From positions 98,132,232 to 98,196,231 of the forward strand of contig NC_081554.1 of the NCBI RefSeq assembly GCF_963082655.1: DNA of 64,000 bases, given 5' to 3'. Of the stretch, positions 10,542-21,790 are shown one piece after another. The stretch's first letter is position 1. Each line of letters starts with the position of its first letter. Position numbers and translations under genes: made by a program. The stretch is from Stomoxys calcitrans (lineage: Eukaryota > Arthropoda > Insecta > Diptera > Muscidae). The notes under the pieces are model-generated. The model was not told the DNA's origin, did no database searches, and saw nothing but the letters and a program-made list of their open reading frames with translations.

Positions 10542-11010
10542 CCAATAACTGTGCTAAGTATGGCGCAAATCAGTATATAACCTGATATAGCAGCCATATA
10601 AATCGATCTGGGATTTTGAGTTCTTGATCTCCTAGAGGGCGCAATTCTCATCCGATTTGGCTGAAATTTTGTACAACGGCTTTTCTCATGACCTCCAACA
10701 TACGTGTCTACTATGGTCTGAATCGATCAATAGCTTGATACAGCTTCCATATACACCTATCTCCCGAATTTGCTTCTTGAACCCCTTACAAGGCGCAATT
10801 CTTATCCGAATGAACTGAAATATTACACAATGACTTCTACAATGTTCAACATTCATTTATGGTCCGAATCGGACTATAACTTGATATAGCTCCAAGAGTA
10901 TAAAAGTTCTTATTCAATATTCTTTGTTTGACTATAAAGAGATACCGCGCATAGAACTCGACAAATGCGATCCATGGTGGAGGATAAATAAGATTCGGCC
11001 CGGCCGAATT
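10542..11010 (+). mobile_element. Family A element, 3' part
   Basis: Two core units, then the unique 3' section (TTCTTATTCAATATTCTTTG, ACTCGACAAATGCGATCCATGG) and the tail GGAGGATAAATAAGATTCGGCCCGGCCGAA. The last bases (CTTAGCACGC...ACTTG) are lost where family B begins. Confidence 0.75.
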
Positions 11011-11478
11011 AATATTAATTTAATTTTGTCATTCAGTTTGCAACACATCGAAATATCCATTTCCGACCCTATAAAGTTTATATATTCTTGATGAGCGTAA
11101 AAATCTAAGAAGATCTTGACATGTACGTCCGTCTGTCTGTTGAAATCACGCTGCAGTCTTTAAAAATAGAGATATTGAGCTGAAACTTTGCACAGATTCT
11201 TTTTTTGTTCATAAGCAGGTTAAGTTTCGAAGATGGGCTATATCGGACTATATCTTGATAAAGCCCCCATATAGACCGATCGGCCGATTTAAGGTCTTTG
11301 GCCGATAAAAGCCACATTTGTTATCTTATTTTGCTGAAATTTGGGACAGTGAGTTGTGTTAGACCCTTTGACATCTTTCGTTAATTAGGCCTAGATCGGT
11401 CTAGATTTGGATATACCTGTCATATAGACCGATCTTCCGATTTAGGGTCTTAGGCCCATAGCCACATTTATGATCCGA
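11011..11478 (+). mobile_element. Family B fragment
   Basis: Starts without the terminal stem at ATTTTGTCATTCAGTTTGC, then CATCGAAATATCCATTTCC, the TATAAAGTTTATATATTC block and about one and a half core units. It stops at GATCCGA, where a family D element begins. Confidence 0.7.
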
Positions 11479-11885
11479 CTAGCTGACCCGGGCCCGCTCC
11501 GCTGCGCCTTCTTTTACTTTATATGGAACAACATTTTCTTTGGAATATTTATTTTCGACAATTAAAGAGCTTTTCGTGAAATACCATGGTATGAAAATAG
11601 TATATCGCTTGACAAACAATTTAATAATATAAGTTCCTTTATCTGACTCCCCTAGGTACCCCATCCGAAATTTGGATACCAAATTTTTTTTTAGGGTACT
11701 ATATGAGAGCACACAAAATTTCGCTTAAATCGCACCACCTATTTCCGAGATCTGGCGTTTCTGAAAATTAGGGTAAAGGGGAGGGTCTGTCCGCCCCCTT
11801 CAGATATCAAAAAATGTAGTACCCTATTTTCACCACGGGGTCATTATGCACCATCTGTGAAAATTTTAAGAAAATCGGTTCAAGA
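11479..11885 (-). mobile_element. Helitron-like element, family D, truncated
   Basis: Minus orientation. The 3' end reads ...GGGTCAGCTAG followed by T, the Helitron 3' signature. It continues with AAAGTAAAAGAAGGCGCAGC and the terminal block containing GATATCTGAAGG and CCGATTTTCTTAAAATTTTC. The tandem core and the 5' TC end are missing; the boundary is near 11885, where family C-like sequence begins. Confidence 0.65.
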
Positions 11886-12411
11886 CTTAAAAGGAGAAGA
11901 GCTAGATCCATTGATAACTATATAGAATCACTTTCTGATTCCATTGAACTATACCCGTCTGTCTGTCTATGTATTTGTATTCTTGTGATCAAAGTAGAGC
12001 TGGCAAACTATCGATAACTCAAGAAATCAAATCAGTAGATCGGTTTATACGGGAGCTTTATCAAGTTATTGACCGATTTCGACCTTACTTAGCACAGTTG
12101 TTGGAAATCTTATGCAGAACACTATATGCAAGATTTCAGACAAATCGGACAAAAATTGCGGCTTCCAGGGGCTCAAGAAGTCAAATTGGTGATCCGTTTA
12201 TATGGGAGCTATATCAGGTAATAGACCAAATTAGACCAAACTTGGTACAGTTGTTGGAAGTTATTGCAGAACACAACATGCAGCGAAATCGGACAAAAAT
12301 TGCCGCTTCCCGACGTCAAAACGGGAGATGGGCTTATATGGGATCTATATCCGAATCTAAACCGATATGGCCTATTTGCAATCCCCAACGACCTTCATCA
12401 ATATAAAGTAA
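11886..12411 (-). mobile_element. Mixed fragments of families C and A
   Basis: A short C-like piece (AGCTAGATCCATTGATAAC, TATACCCGTCTGTCTGTC) is followed by about two A-like core units in minus orientation (GATCGGTTTATACGGGAGC, ACTTAGCACAGTTGTTGGA) ending at CCCAACGACCTTCATCAATA. Each is too diverged to bound exactly. Confidence 0.5.
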
Positions 12412-13188
12412 TAGCTGACCCGGGCCCGCTCCGCTGCGCCTTCTTTTACTTTATATGAAACAAAAGTTTCCTTGGAATATTTATTTTCGACAATTAAAGA
12501 TTTGTTAGTAAAATACCATGCTACGAAAATAGTATATCGCTTGACTAACAATTTAACAATATAAGTGCCTTTATCTGAATCCCATATGATCTTTATTGGT
12601 CTACGAATTTAAGTTTGGATGTAAGGTGTACTCCCAGGTACATGGCCCTAAAAAATATCAGCATTGAGATCTTCTCTCAAATACCATTTATTTAAACCCC
12701 ATATTGCCATTGGCTTCAAAGAAGTTAACAGGATGAGGCGTCCCCCAAACACATGGCCCCAAAATAGATTATCAAATTCGTTTTATAATCTCAAATACCT
12801 TTTATTTGAGCCACATATTGGGATGGCCGAAACATTTTTTTCCTTTGGGGGTGTTTTGGGAAAGGGGTCCATGGTCCTACATTTGGATATAAAATTCGTA
12901 TTCTGCTCCCAATTACCTTTATTTGAGCCCCATATTGCGATGGTCACTCAAAAATTGCTGTTTGTCGGGTATTTTGGGAAAGGGGTAGACCCTCAGAAAA
13001 TTGGTTCCGAAAATGGCTATCAATTCTTACTCTACCCGCCAATATCTTTCAATTAGGCCCACATTGTCATGGTTGGTAAATATGCCCGATTTAGGGGTGT
13101 TTTGGGGATTGGGGTGGTCGCCCAAACACTAAGCCCGGAAAATATATCAGCAACGTGCTCTAATCTCATATATCTATATATCATTTAT
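12412..13188 (-). mobile_element. Helitron-like element, family D, first half
   Basis: The minus-strand 3' end at 12412 (GGGTCAGCTA) is followed by core units of about 120 bp with CCCCATATTGC-ATGG, GGGGTGTTTTGGG and ATATCAAATTCGT. It is interrupted at ATCATTTAT by a complete family A element and resumes at 14637 with CCTCATATTGCCATTGGCC, the sequence that follows directly in the copy at 34508-36382. Confidence 0.8.
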
Positions 13189-14636
13189 TATACCCTCCAC
13201 CATAAGATGGGGGGTATACTAATTTCGTCATTCTGATTGTAACTACTCGAAGTATTCGTCTGGGACCCCATAAAGTATATATATTCTTGATCGTCGTTAA
13301 ATTTTATGTCGATCTAGCCATGTCCGTCCGTCTGTCCGTCTGTCCGTCCGTCCGTCTGTCTGTCGAAAGCACGCAAACTTCCGAAGGAGTAAAGCTAGCC
13401 GCTTGAAATTTTGCACAAATACTTCTTATTAGTGTAGGTCGGTTGGTATTGTTAATGGGCCATATCGGTCCATGTTTTGATATTGCTGCCATATAAACCG
13501 ATCTTGGGTCTTGACTTCTTGAGCCTCTAGAGTGCGCAATTCTTATCCGATTGGGATGAAATTTTGCACGACGTGTTTTGTTATGATATCCAGCAACTGT
13601 GCCAAGTATGGTTCAAATCGGTTCATAACCTGATATAGCTGCCATATAAACCGATCTTGGGTCTTGACTTCTTGAGCCTCTAGAGTGCGCAATTCTTATC
13701 CGATTTGTATGAAATTTCGCACGACGTGTTTTGTTATGATATCCAACAACTGTGCCAAGTATGGTTCAAATCGGTTCATAACCTGATATAGCTGCCATAT
13801 AAACCGATCTTGGGTCTTGACTTCTTGAGCCTCTAGAGTGCGCAATTCTTATCCGATTGGAATGAAATTTTGCACGACGTGCTTTGTTACGATATCCAGC
13901 CAAGTGTGGTTCAAACCATAACCTTATATAGCTGCCATATAAACCGATCTTGGGTCTTGACTTCTTGAGCCTCTAGAGGCGCAATTCTTATCCAATTTGA
14001 ATGAATTTTGGCACGTAGTATTTTGTTATGATATCCAACAACTGTGCCAAATATGGTTCAAATCGGTTCATAACCTGATATAGCTGTCATATAAACAGAT
14101 CTGGGCACTTGACTTCTTGAGCTTCTAGAGGGCTCAATTTCTATCCGATTTGGCTGAAATTTCGCAAGACGTTCTTTATTCTTACTTTCAACAACTATGT
14201 CAAATAAAGTACAAGTCGGTTCATAACCTGATATAGCTGCCATATAAACCGATCTGGGATCTTGACTTCTTGAGCCTCTAGAGGTCGCAATTATTATCCG
14301 ATTTGCCTGAAATTTTGTTCGACGGATTCTCTCATGAACATTAACATACGTGTTTATTATGGTCTATAGGCCGATACAGCTCCCATTACTTCTTGAGCCC
14401 ACAAAGAGCGCAATTCTTATTCGAATTGGCTGACATTTTACACAGGTCTCCAACATATAATTTAATAGTGGTCCAAACCGGACCATATCTTGATATCGCT
14501 CTCTAAGCAGAGCAAATCTTTTCTTATATCCTTTTTTGCCCAAGAAGAGATGCCGGGAAAAGAACTCGACAAATGCGATCCATGGTGGAGGATAAATAAG
14601 ATTCGGCCCGGCCGAACTTAGCACGCTTTTACTTGT
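13189..14636 (+). mobile_element. DINE-1-like element, family A, complete, nested in family D
   Basis: Complete copy of about 1.45 kb. It has the 5' stem TATACCCTCCACCATAAG/GGGGGGTATAC, the TATATATTCTTGATCG block, a long CCGTCCGTCTG run and five to six core units of about 153 bp. It ends with the 3' section ATGCGATCCATGG, the palindrome TTCGGCCCGGCCGAA and CTTAGCACGCTTTTACTTG. The host D element flanks it and continues collinearly on both sides, consistent with insertion between two Ts as described for Helentrons. Confidence 0.85.
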
Positions 14637-15736
14637 TAGAACCTCATATTGCCATTGGCCTCAAAATTGGATATCAAATTCGTTTTCAAATCTCATTTAA
14701 ACTCGTTATTGCGAAAGTCAGCAAATATGTCCGGTTTGGGGTATTGGCCCTAAAAACTATGAATATTTAGTTCCACTCTTTTTAAGACCCAAATTGTCTT
14801 GGTGAGCAAATACGTCCTATTTGGGGGTTTTTATGGTGGTGGGACGTCCCCTAGACAGTTGATCCCTAATGTTGATATCAGATACGTGGTCTGCTCCCAA
14901 ATACCTTTAATTTGAGCCGCATATGACCTGCTTGGGGGGTGTTTTGGGGGATGGACGGCAACTCTGTGAGTTGGCCTTGAAAATATATATCGGATTTGTG
15001 TTCCACTCTAAAAACCCTCTTGTTTGAGCCTCATATTGCAAAAGTCAGCAAATACTTACTATTTGAGTGGTGTTGTGGGGGTGGAGTGGCCCCATAGACA
15101 CTTTTCCCGAATATTGATATCAGATTCGTGCTTTACTCCCAAAGACCTTTCATTTGAGCCCCATATGGCTATGGTCGTAAATTTGTACCCTTTGGGGGAT
15201 GTTTTTGGGGAGAGGCGGCCCTCCAAACACTTGGTCCCATATTTGGATAACAGATTCTAATTCTACACTCCAATACCTATTAATAAAGCCCCATATTCCC
15301 ATGGTCAGTAAATAAGACCTGTTTGGGGGGTGATTTCGGGAAGGGGTCTACCCTCCCAGAAACGTGGTCCCACATTTGGATATCAGATTCGTATTCTACT
15401 CGCAAATACCTTTCATTTGAGTCCCATATTGCAATGGTCGGTAAATATGTCAGATTTGGGGGTGTTTTGGGGGTTGGGGTGGTCCCCCTAGCACTTGGTT
15501 CGACAAATGGATATCAGATACGTTTTCGTATCGTAAATACCTTTCATTTGAATATCATATTGTCGTGATTGGGCCCTTCAGATATCAAAAAATGTAGTAC
15601 CCTATTTTCACCAAGGGATCACTATGCACCATCTGTGAAAATTTCAAGAAAATCGGTTCAGCCGTTTCTGAGTCTATAAGGAACACACAAACATACAAAC
15701 AAACAAATCTACAAACAAACACAAATTGATTTTTAC
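14637..15736 (-). mobile_element. Helitron-like element, family D, second half
   Basis: Continues the copy begun at 12412: about eight degenerate G-rich units (GGGGTGTTTTGGGGGTTGGGG type), then the 5' terminal block with TCAAGAAAATCGGTTCAGCC and CAAACAAACACAAATTGATT. The last roughly 10 bp expected at the 5' TC end are absent, and a family B end abuts directly. Confidence 0.8.
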
Positions 15737-17367
15737 ATCCACCACCGAAGGATGGGGGTATATTCATTTTTACACCCACCACCGAAGGATGGGGGTATAT
15801 TCATTTTGTCATTCCGTTTGCAACACATCGAAATATCCATCTCCGACCCCATAAAGTATATATATTCTTCAATCACGCTACAGTCTTCAAAAATAGAGAT
15901 ATTGAGCTGAAATTTTGCACAGATTCTTTTTTTGTCCATAAGCAGGTTAAGTATGAAGATGAGCTATATCGGACTATATCTTGATATAGCCCCCATATAG
16001 ACAGATCCGCCGATTTTGGGTCTTTGGCCCATAAAAGCCACAATTATCCGATTTTGCTGAAATTTGGGACAGTGACTTGTGTTAGACCCTTCGACACCCT
16101 TCGTCAATTTGGCCTAAATCGGTCTAGATTTGGATATAGCTGCCATATAGACCGATCCTCAGATTTAGGATCTGAGGCCCATAAAAGCTACATTTATTAT
16201 CCGATTTTGCAGTGAGTTGTGTTAGGCCCTTCGACATCCTCCGTTAATTTGGCCCAGATCGGTTCATATTTGGATATAGCTGTCATATAGACCGATCCTC
16301 CGATTGAGGGTCTTAGGCCCATACAAGGCGCATTTATTGTTAGGTTAAATCCCTTGACATAGTTCTACATTATGGCACAGATCGGTCAAGATTTGGATAT
16401 AGCTCCCATATAGACCGATCTCTCGGTTCTAGGTTTTGGGGCAAGAAAAAGCGCATTTATAGTCCGATGTCGCCGCAATTTGGGACAGTGAGTTGTGTTG
16501 GGCCCTTCGACATCCTTCGTCAATTTGGCTCAGATCTGTCCAGATTTGGATATAGCTGTCATATAGACCGATCCTCCGATTGAGGGTCTTAGGCCCATAC
16601 AAGGCGCATTTATTGTTAGGTTAAATCCCTTGACATAGTTCTACATTATGGCACAGATCGGTCAAGATTTGGATTAGCTCCCATATAGACCGATCTCTCG
16701 GTTCTAGGTTTTGGGGCAAGAAAAAGCGCATTTATAGTCCGATGTCGCCGCAATTTGGGACAGTGAGTTGTGTTGGGCCCTTCGACATCCTTCGTCAATT
16801 TGGCTCAGATCTGTCCAGATTTGGATATAGCTGTCATATAGACCGATCCTCCGATTGAGGGTCTTAGGCCCATACAAGGCGCATTTATTGTTAGGTTAAA
16901 TCCCTTGACATAGTTCTACATTATGGCACAGATCGGTCATGATTTGGATATAGCTCCCATATAGACCGATCTCTCGGTTCTAGGTTTTGGGGCCAGAAAA
17001 AGCGCATTTATTGTCCGATGTCGCCGCAATTTGGGACAGTGAGTTGTGTTGGGCCCTTCGACATCCTTTTTCAATTTCACTCAGATCGATCAAGATTTGA
17101 ATAAAGCTGCCATGTTATATATGGTTCAGATTGGTTTATTTTTAGATATAGCTACTAAAAAGACCAATATTTTGTTATACATAATTGAACATTGACTTGT
17201 ACTTATTAGTATTTGGTCCAAATCGGATCATATTTCGATATAACTGCTGTTGGACAAAAGGTATGCAAATTTCACTGGATTTTGATGAAAAGTGATTTAC
17301 ATATATACCCGAGGTGATGGGTATCCAAAGTTCGGCCCGGCCGAACTTAATGCCTTTATACTTGTTA
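15737..17367 (+). mobile_element. DINE-1-like element, family B, complete, with expanded core
   Basis: The 5' end carries a 37-bp tandem duplication of the terminal stem (15735-15771 and 15772-15808). The CAGATTCTTTTTTTGTCC region and core units follow. Three near-identical 275-276 bp blocks (AGTTCTACATTATGGCACAG recurs at 16361, 16637 and 16912) make up much of the element. It ends CCGAGGTGATGGGTATCC, TTCGGCCCGGCCGAA, then TTATACTTG. Confidence 0.85.
16273..17100 (+). repeat. Three tandem 276-bp units within family B
   Basis: Each block is a dimer of two ~138-bp subunits, one with GCTGTCATATAGACCGATCC and one with GCTCCCATATAGACCGATCT. Spacing of a shared marker is 276 and 275 bp, and the copies differ by only a few bases by eye, so the amplification is recent. 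Confidence 0.85.
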
Positions 17368-17720
17368 TATATAAGATTCGTATTCGTGCAAAATTTCAAG
17401 CGGCTAGCTTAACGCATTCGACCGCTATCCTGATTTCGACAGACGGACGGACGGATATGGCTAGATCGACTCAGAGCGTTGAGACGATCAAGGATATATA
17501 TATACTTTATGGGGTCTTAGACTTATATAGAAGCAATATCAATGTCATCGATATTTTGCCAGCTCTAGATCAAAGTCGAATTGATTGTCTGATTTCATAA
17601 AACTTAGTACAAGCAAATTTTTTGGTCCAAGAACGATCGCTAGTGATTTTGAACAAAATCGGGTTAGATTAAGATACAGCTCCGAAATATAACTTTTATC
17701 TGATGTGGCCTGTTACCTAA
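17368..17720 (-). mobile_element. Family A fragment and diverged repeat sequence
   Basis: 17380-17530 is family A in minus orientation (AATTTCAAGCGGCTAGCTT, CAGACGGACGGACGG, ATATATATACTTTATGGGG). 17540-17720 is a diverged stretch with a C-like AAATCGGGTTAGATTAAG-ACAGCTCC pattern. Neither has termini. Confidence 0.5.
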
Positions 17721-19080
17721 ATATAGATTTCAAATATACAAACTAAATTTCGCTTACATTGCCCCACCCATCTCCGAGATCTGACGTTTTTGAAAATAGG
17801 GTAAGTGAAGGGTCCGCCCATTAAAGTTTGGATGTTAGATTCACTTCATTCTCTTGGTTTTGGTGGTGGATCAGAGTTGCCAAACCCTTTGCCCAGAAAG
17901 TGGATAGCAGATTCATACTATACTCCCGAAAACCACATTAATGCTACATATTGCTATAATCGGTATATATGTGTGAATTAGGGGGAGTTATGAGGTGAGG
18001 CATCCCTGAAACACTTGGCCATAAAACAGATAGATCCACACTAATTAATTTTTTGTTTGTTTTGGTTATCTTCATTCAAAATCATATTTCAAAGCTACTA
18101 CTTGGGATACCACATTTTTTTTTTTGGGGGGGGGGGGGGGGTAGGATAGGGGGAGAGGGATTGCACTCTCACACATCTTTAATTTGAGTACAATATGTTT
18201 TCGGTCGTCCCACATGACAGTTTGGTGTTGTTTTTATTGAAGGAGAGTGTCGGTCCCCGACCCAAAAGACGATTTATTTCAATATTTTTTGTTACGATAT
18301 ACATGTCCTGCGGAATGGCAGGACGGCTGGACGTGGACCAAATTCTTATAACAGATGTGTACTCAACTTCCAAACACCTTTCATTTGATATTCATATGGT
18401 ACAAATTGGTTAATAAGCATTGCTGAGGGTGAGGAGGAGCCTCAGATACCAAGGAATAAATTTTTATATCAGATTCTTACTCTACCAATTAGTAAATATG
18501 GCCTGCGGGGGGTTTTGGTGGGGGAGGCCCCTCAGATACAAAGGAATACATTTTATTTTCAGATTTGTGCTTTACTTTACATATCTTTTATTTAAAACCC
18601 ATATTGCTCAAAGCGGTGAAAGAGTCCTGTTGGGGGTTTTTTAGGGGTGGGGGACCCCCTGAATAACTCGGATGAAATAAGTTTACCAAGTTCGTACTCT
18701 ACTCTAAAATACTTTTCAATTGATACCCATATTGTCCCAATCGGTGAACATATCCGTCCGGGTTGGTTTTGGGATGGGCGTCCCCCCAAGTTATTTGACC
18801 CAACAATTTTATACCAATTTTGTGTTTTTAGGGTATCAAACGCTGGCATACAAAATTTCCTTTAAATCGGTGGACGCATCTCAGATATCTGGCGTTTTTG
18901 AAAATTGGGTATGCGGAAGGATCCGCCCTCCCTTCGTATATCAAAAAATTTAGTACTTCAAATTCACCGGGGGCCCAACTTTACCATCTGTGAAAATTTA
19001 ATGAAAATCGGTTCAGCCGTTTTGTGTCTATACGGAACATACGGAACAGACAAACAAACAAATAAACAAACAAAGCGCAA
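17721..19080 (-). mobile_element. Diverged Helitron-like element related to family D
   Basis: Minus orientation. It has the same ordered landmarks as family D: a TCTCCGAGATCTGACGTTTT block, G-rich core units (GGGGGTTTTTTAGGGGTGGGG, CCCATATTG) and a 5' block with GAAAATCGGTTCAGCC and CAAACAAACAAATAAACAAAC. The unit sequence differs clearly from D, so it is a separate subfamily. It contains an unusual T11G16 run at 18115-18141. No 3' CTAG end is evident. Confidence 0.6.
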
Positions 19081-19085
19081 AAATT

Positions 19086-19655
19086 TCATACTAATTTCGA
19101 AATATGCGTCTAAGAACCCACAAAGTCGAAATAGCCATGTCCGTCCGTCTCTTTGTCCGTCCATATGTCTGTCGAAAGCACGCTAACTTTTAAAGGATTG
19201 AAGGTAGCCGCTTGAAATAAATTAATAAATGAGCCAAATCGGTCCATATTTTGATATAGCTGTAATATAAGCCGATCTTGGGTCATGACTTCTTGAGACT
19301 CTAGAGGTCGCAATTCTAGTTCGATTTGACGGAAATTTTGCACGTAGTGTTTCGATATCACTTCCAACAATTGTACTAAGTATGGTTCAACTCGGTTCAT
19401 AACCTGATATAGTTGCCATATAAACCGATCTTGGCTCTTGACTTCTCGTGGTTTTAGAAGGCGTAATTTTTATCCGATTTAGCTGTAATTTTGTACGTGG
19501 TGTTTTGGTATCACTTCCAACAACTGTGAGAAGTATGGTTTTAATCGGTAAATGTTTTGATATAGCTGCCATATAAACCGATCTGGGATCTTGACTTCTT
19601 GAGCCTCCAAAGAGCGCAATTCTCATCCGATTTGGCTTTTGGCCTTCAACATACG
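19086..19655 (+). mobile_element. Family A element, partial
   Basis: Starts at TACTAATTTCGAAATATGCG with a small deletion joining the terminal stem to the next block. It then has CCGTCCGTCTCTTTGTCCG and three core units, and ends abruptly at CTTCAACATACGT where an oppositely oriented copy begins. Confidence 0.7.
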
Positions 19656-20634
19656 TGCTAAGTTCGGCCGGGCCGAAACTTTAATACCCTCCACCATGGA
19701 TCGCATTTATCGTGTTCTTTGCGCGTCATCTCTGTTTAGACCAACAAAGAATATTGAATAAGAACTGTAATGTTATTGGAGCTATATCAAGTTGTAGTCC
19801 GATTCAGACCAGAAATGAATTGAATGCCGAACATTGTAGAAGTCATTATGTAATATTTCAGGTCATTCGGATAAGAATTGCACCTTGTAGGGGCTTAAGA
19901 AGCTAAATCGGAAGATCGGTTTACATGGGACCTGTATCAACCTATAGATCTATTCAAACCATACTTCACATGCATGTTGAAGGTCATGGTAAAAGCCGTT
20001 GAACAAAATGTAAACCAAATTGGATAATAACTGCGCCCTCTAGAGGCTCTAGAAGTCAAGATCCCACATCGGTTTATATGGTAGCTATATCAGGTTATGA
20101 ACCGATTTGCGCCAAACTTAGCACAGTTGTTGGAAGTCATAACAAAAAACCTCATGCAAAATTTCTTAATCGGATGAGAATTGACACCTCCAGCGGCTCA
20201 AGAAGTCAAGACCAAAGATCGGTTTATATGGCAGCTATACTTAGTACATCTGTTGGAAGTGATACCAAAACGCCATGTGGAAAATTTCAGTAAAATCGGA
20301 CGAGAAATGCCCCCTCTAGAGGCTCAAGAAGTCAAGATCCAAAATCGGTTAACACGGCAGCTATATTAAAACATGGACCGAATTGGCTCATTTACAGTCC
20401 CAACCGACCTACACTAATAAAAAGTATTTGTGCAAAATTTCAAACGCCTAGCTTTACTCTTTCGAAGTAAGCGTGCTTTCGACAGACAGACGGTCGCACA
20501 TGGCTAAATCGACTTAAATTGTCATGACGATCAAGAATATATATACTTGATGGGTTCTTAGACGCATATTTTGAGGTGTTACAAACAGAATGACGAAATT
20601 AGTATACCCCCATCCTATGGTGGGAGGGCATAAA
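19656..20634 (-). mobile_element. Family A element, complete, inverted relative to its neighbour
   Basis: Begins with the 3' end GTGCTAAGTTCGGCCGGGCC and TACCCTCCACCATGGATCGC, continues through five core units and ends with the 5' stem GTATACCCCCATCC...GGGAGGGCATA near 20634. With 19086-19655 it makes a tail-to-tail inverted pair. Confidence 0.8.
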
Positions 20635-20691
20635 AAGCAGCAAACATGTTTGCTGCAACAACAGAAAATCTGCTGCAAGTGGTACTGCATT
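20635..20691. mobile_element. Palindrome-ended fragment, family F
   Basis: Contains a perfect 20-bp palindrome, GCAGCAAACATGTTTGCTGC (20637-20656), followed by AACAACAGAAAATCTGCTG. The same start recurs at 21791. Probably the end of a MITE-like element; family unknown. Confidence 0.45.
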
Positions 20692-21790
20692 AATATACCA
20701 TCCACCTTAGTATGGGGGTATACTACAATAAATTCGTCATTCTGTTGTGACACCTCGAAATATGCGACTAAGACCTCATAAAGTATATATATTCTTGATC
20801 GTCATGTCATTTAAGTCGATCTAGCCATGTCCGTCCGTCTGGCTGTCGAAAGCACTCTAACTTTCGAAGGAGTACGGATAGCCGCTTGAAATTTTGCCCA
20901 AATACTTTTTATTAGTGTAGGTCGGTTGGTATAGTAAATGGGCCAAATCGGTCCATGTTTTGATATAGCTGCCATATAAACCGATCTTGGGTCTTGACTT
21001 CTTGAGCCTCTAGAGTGCGCAATTTTTATCCGATTGGAATAGAAATTTTGCACGTAGTGTTTTGGTGTTACTTCCACCATATACGCTAAGTATGGTTTTA
21101 ATCGGTCCATGTTTTGATATGGCTGTCATATAAACCGATTTTGGGTCTTGACTTCTCGAGCCTCTAGAGGGTGAAATTCTTATCCGATTTAACTGAAATT
21201 TTGCACGTGGAGTTTTGGTATCACTTTCAACAAATGTGGTAAGTATGATTCAAATCGGTTCATAATCTGGTATAGCTGTCATAAAAACCGATGTTGGATC
21301 ATGACATCTTGAGCCAATAGAGCGCGCAATTTTCATCCGATTGGCTGAAATTTTGTATTAGGTGTTTTGTTGTGACTTCCAATAACTGTGATAAGTATGG
21401 CGTAAGTCTGTATAGAACCTGATATAGCTGCCATATAAACCGATCTGGGATCTTGACTTCTTGAACATCTAGAGGGCGCAATTCTCATCCGATTTGGCAG
21501 AGATTGTGTACAACGGCTTTTCTCATGACCTTCAACATACGTGTCTGATATGGTCTGAATCGATCAATAGTTTGATGCAGCTCCCATATAAACCTATCTC
21601 CCGATTTTGCTTCTTGAGCCCCTACAAGACGCAATTCTTATCCGAATGAACTGAAATATTACACAATGACTTCTACAATGTTCAGCATTCATTTATTTTC
21701 CGAATCGGACTATAGCTTGATATAGCTCTAATAGCATAACAGTTTTTATTCAATATTCTATGTTTGTCTAAAAAGAGATACCGCGCATAG
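20692..21790 (+). mobile_element. Family A element, 3' end replaced
   Basis: Begins TATACCATCCACCTTAGTATG with GGGGGTATAC, carries the usual blocks and about five core units, and reaches AGATACCGCGCATAGAAC. It then switches into family F, so the final palindrome is missing. Confidence 0.75.

Noticed and set aside
10229..10651. ORFs spanning the N gap
   Set aside because: Made only by reading Ns as open; there is no sequence evidence.
12664..13056. ORF of 130 codons rich in EPHIAM and FGKG phrases (and similar in 34927-35346)
   Set aside because: Translation of the family D minisatellite; no domain, and each copy has different stops.
13304..13492. Recurring small ORFs with phrases such as AAISKHGPIWPI and STDRRTDGQTD in many places
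   Set aside because: They are translations of the family A core and its CCGTCTGTC run on one strand. They recur with every copy and are broken at random, so they are not a protein family.
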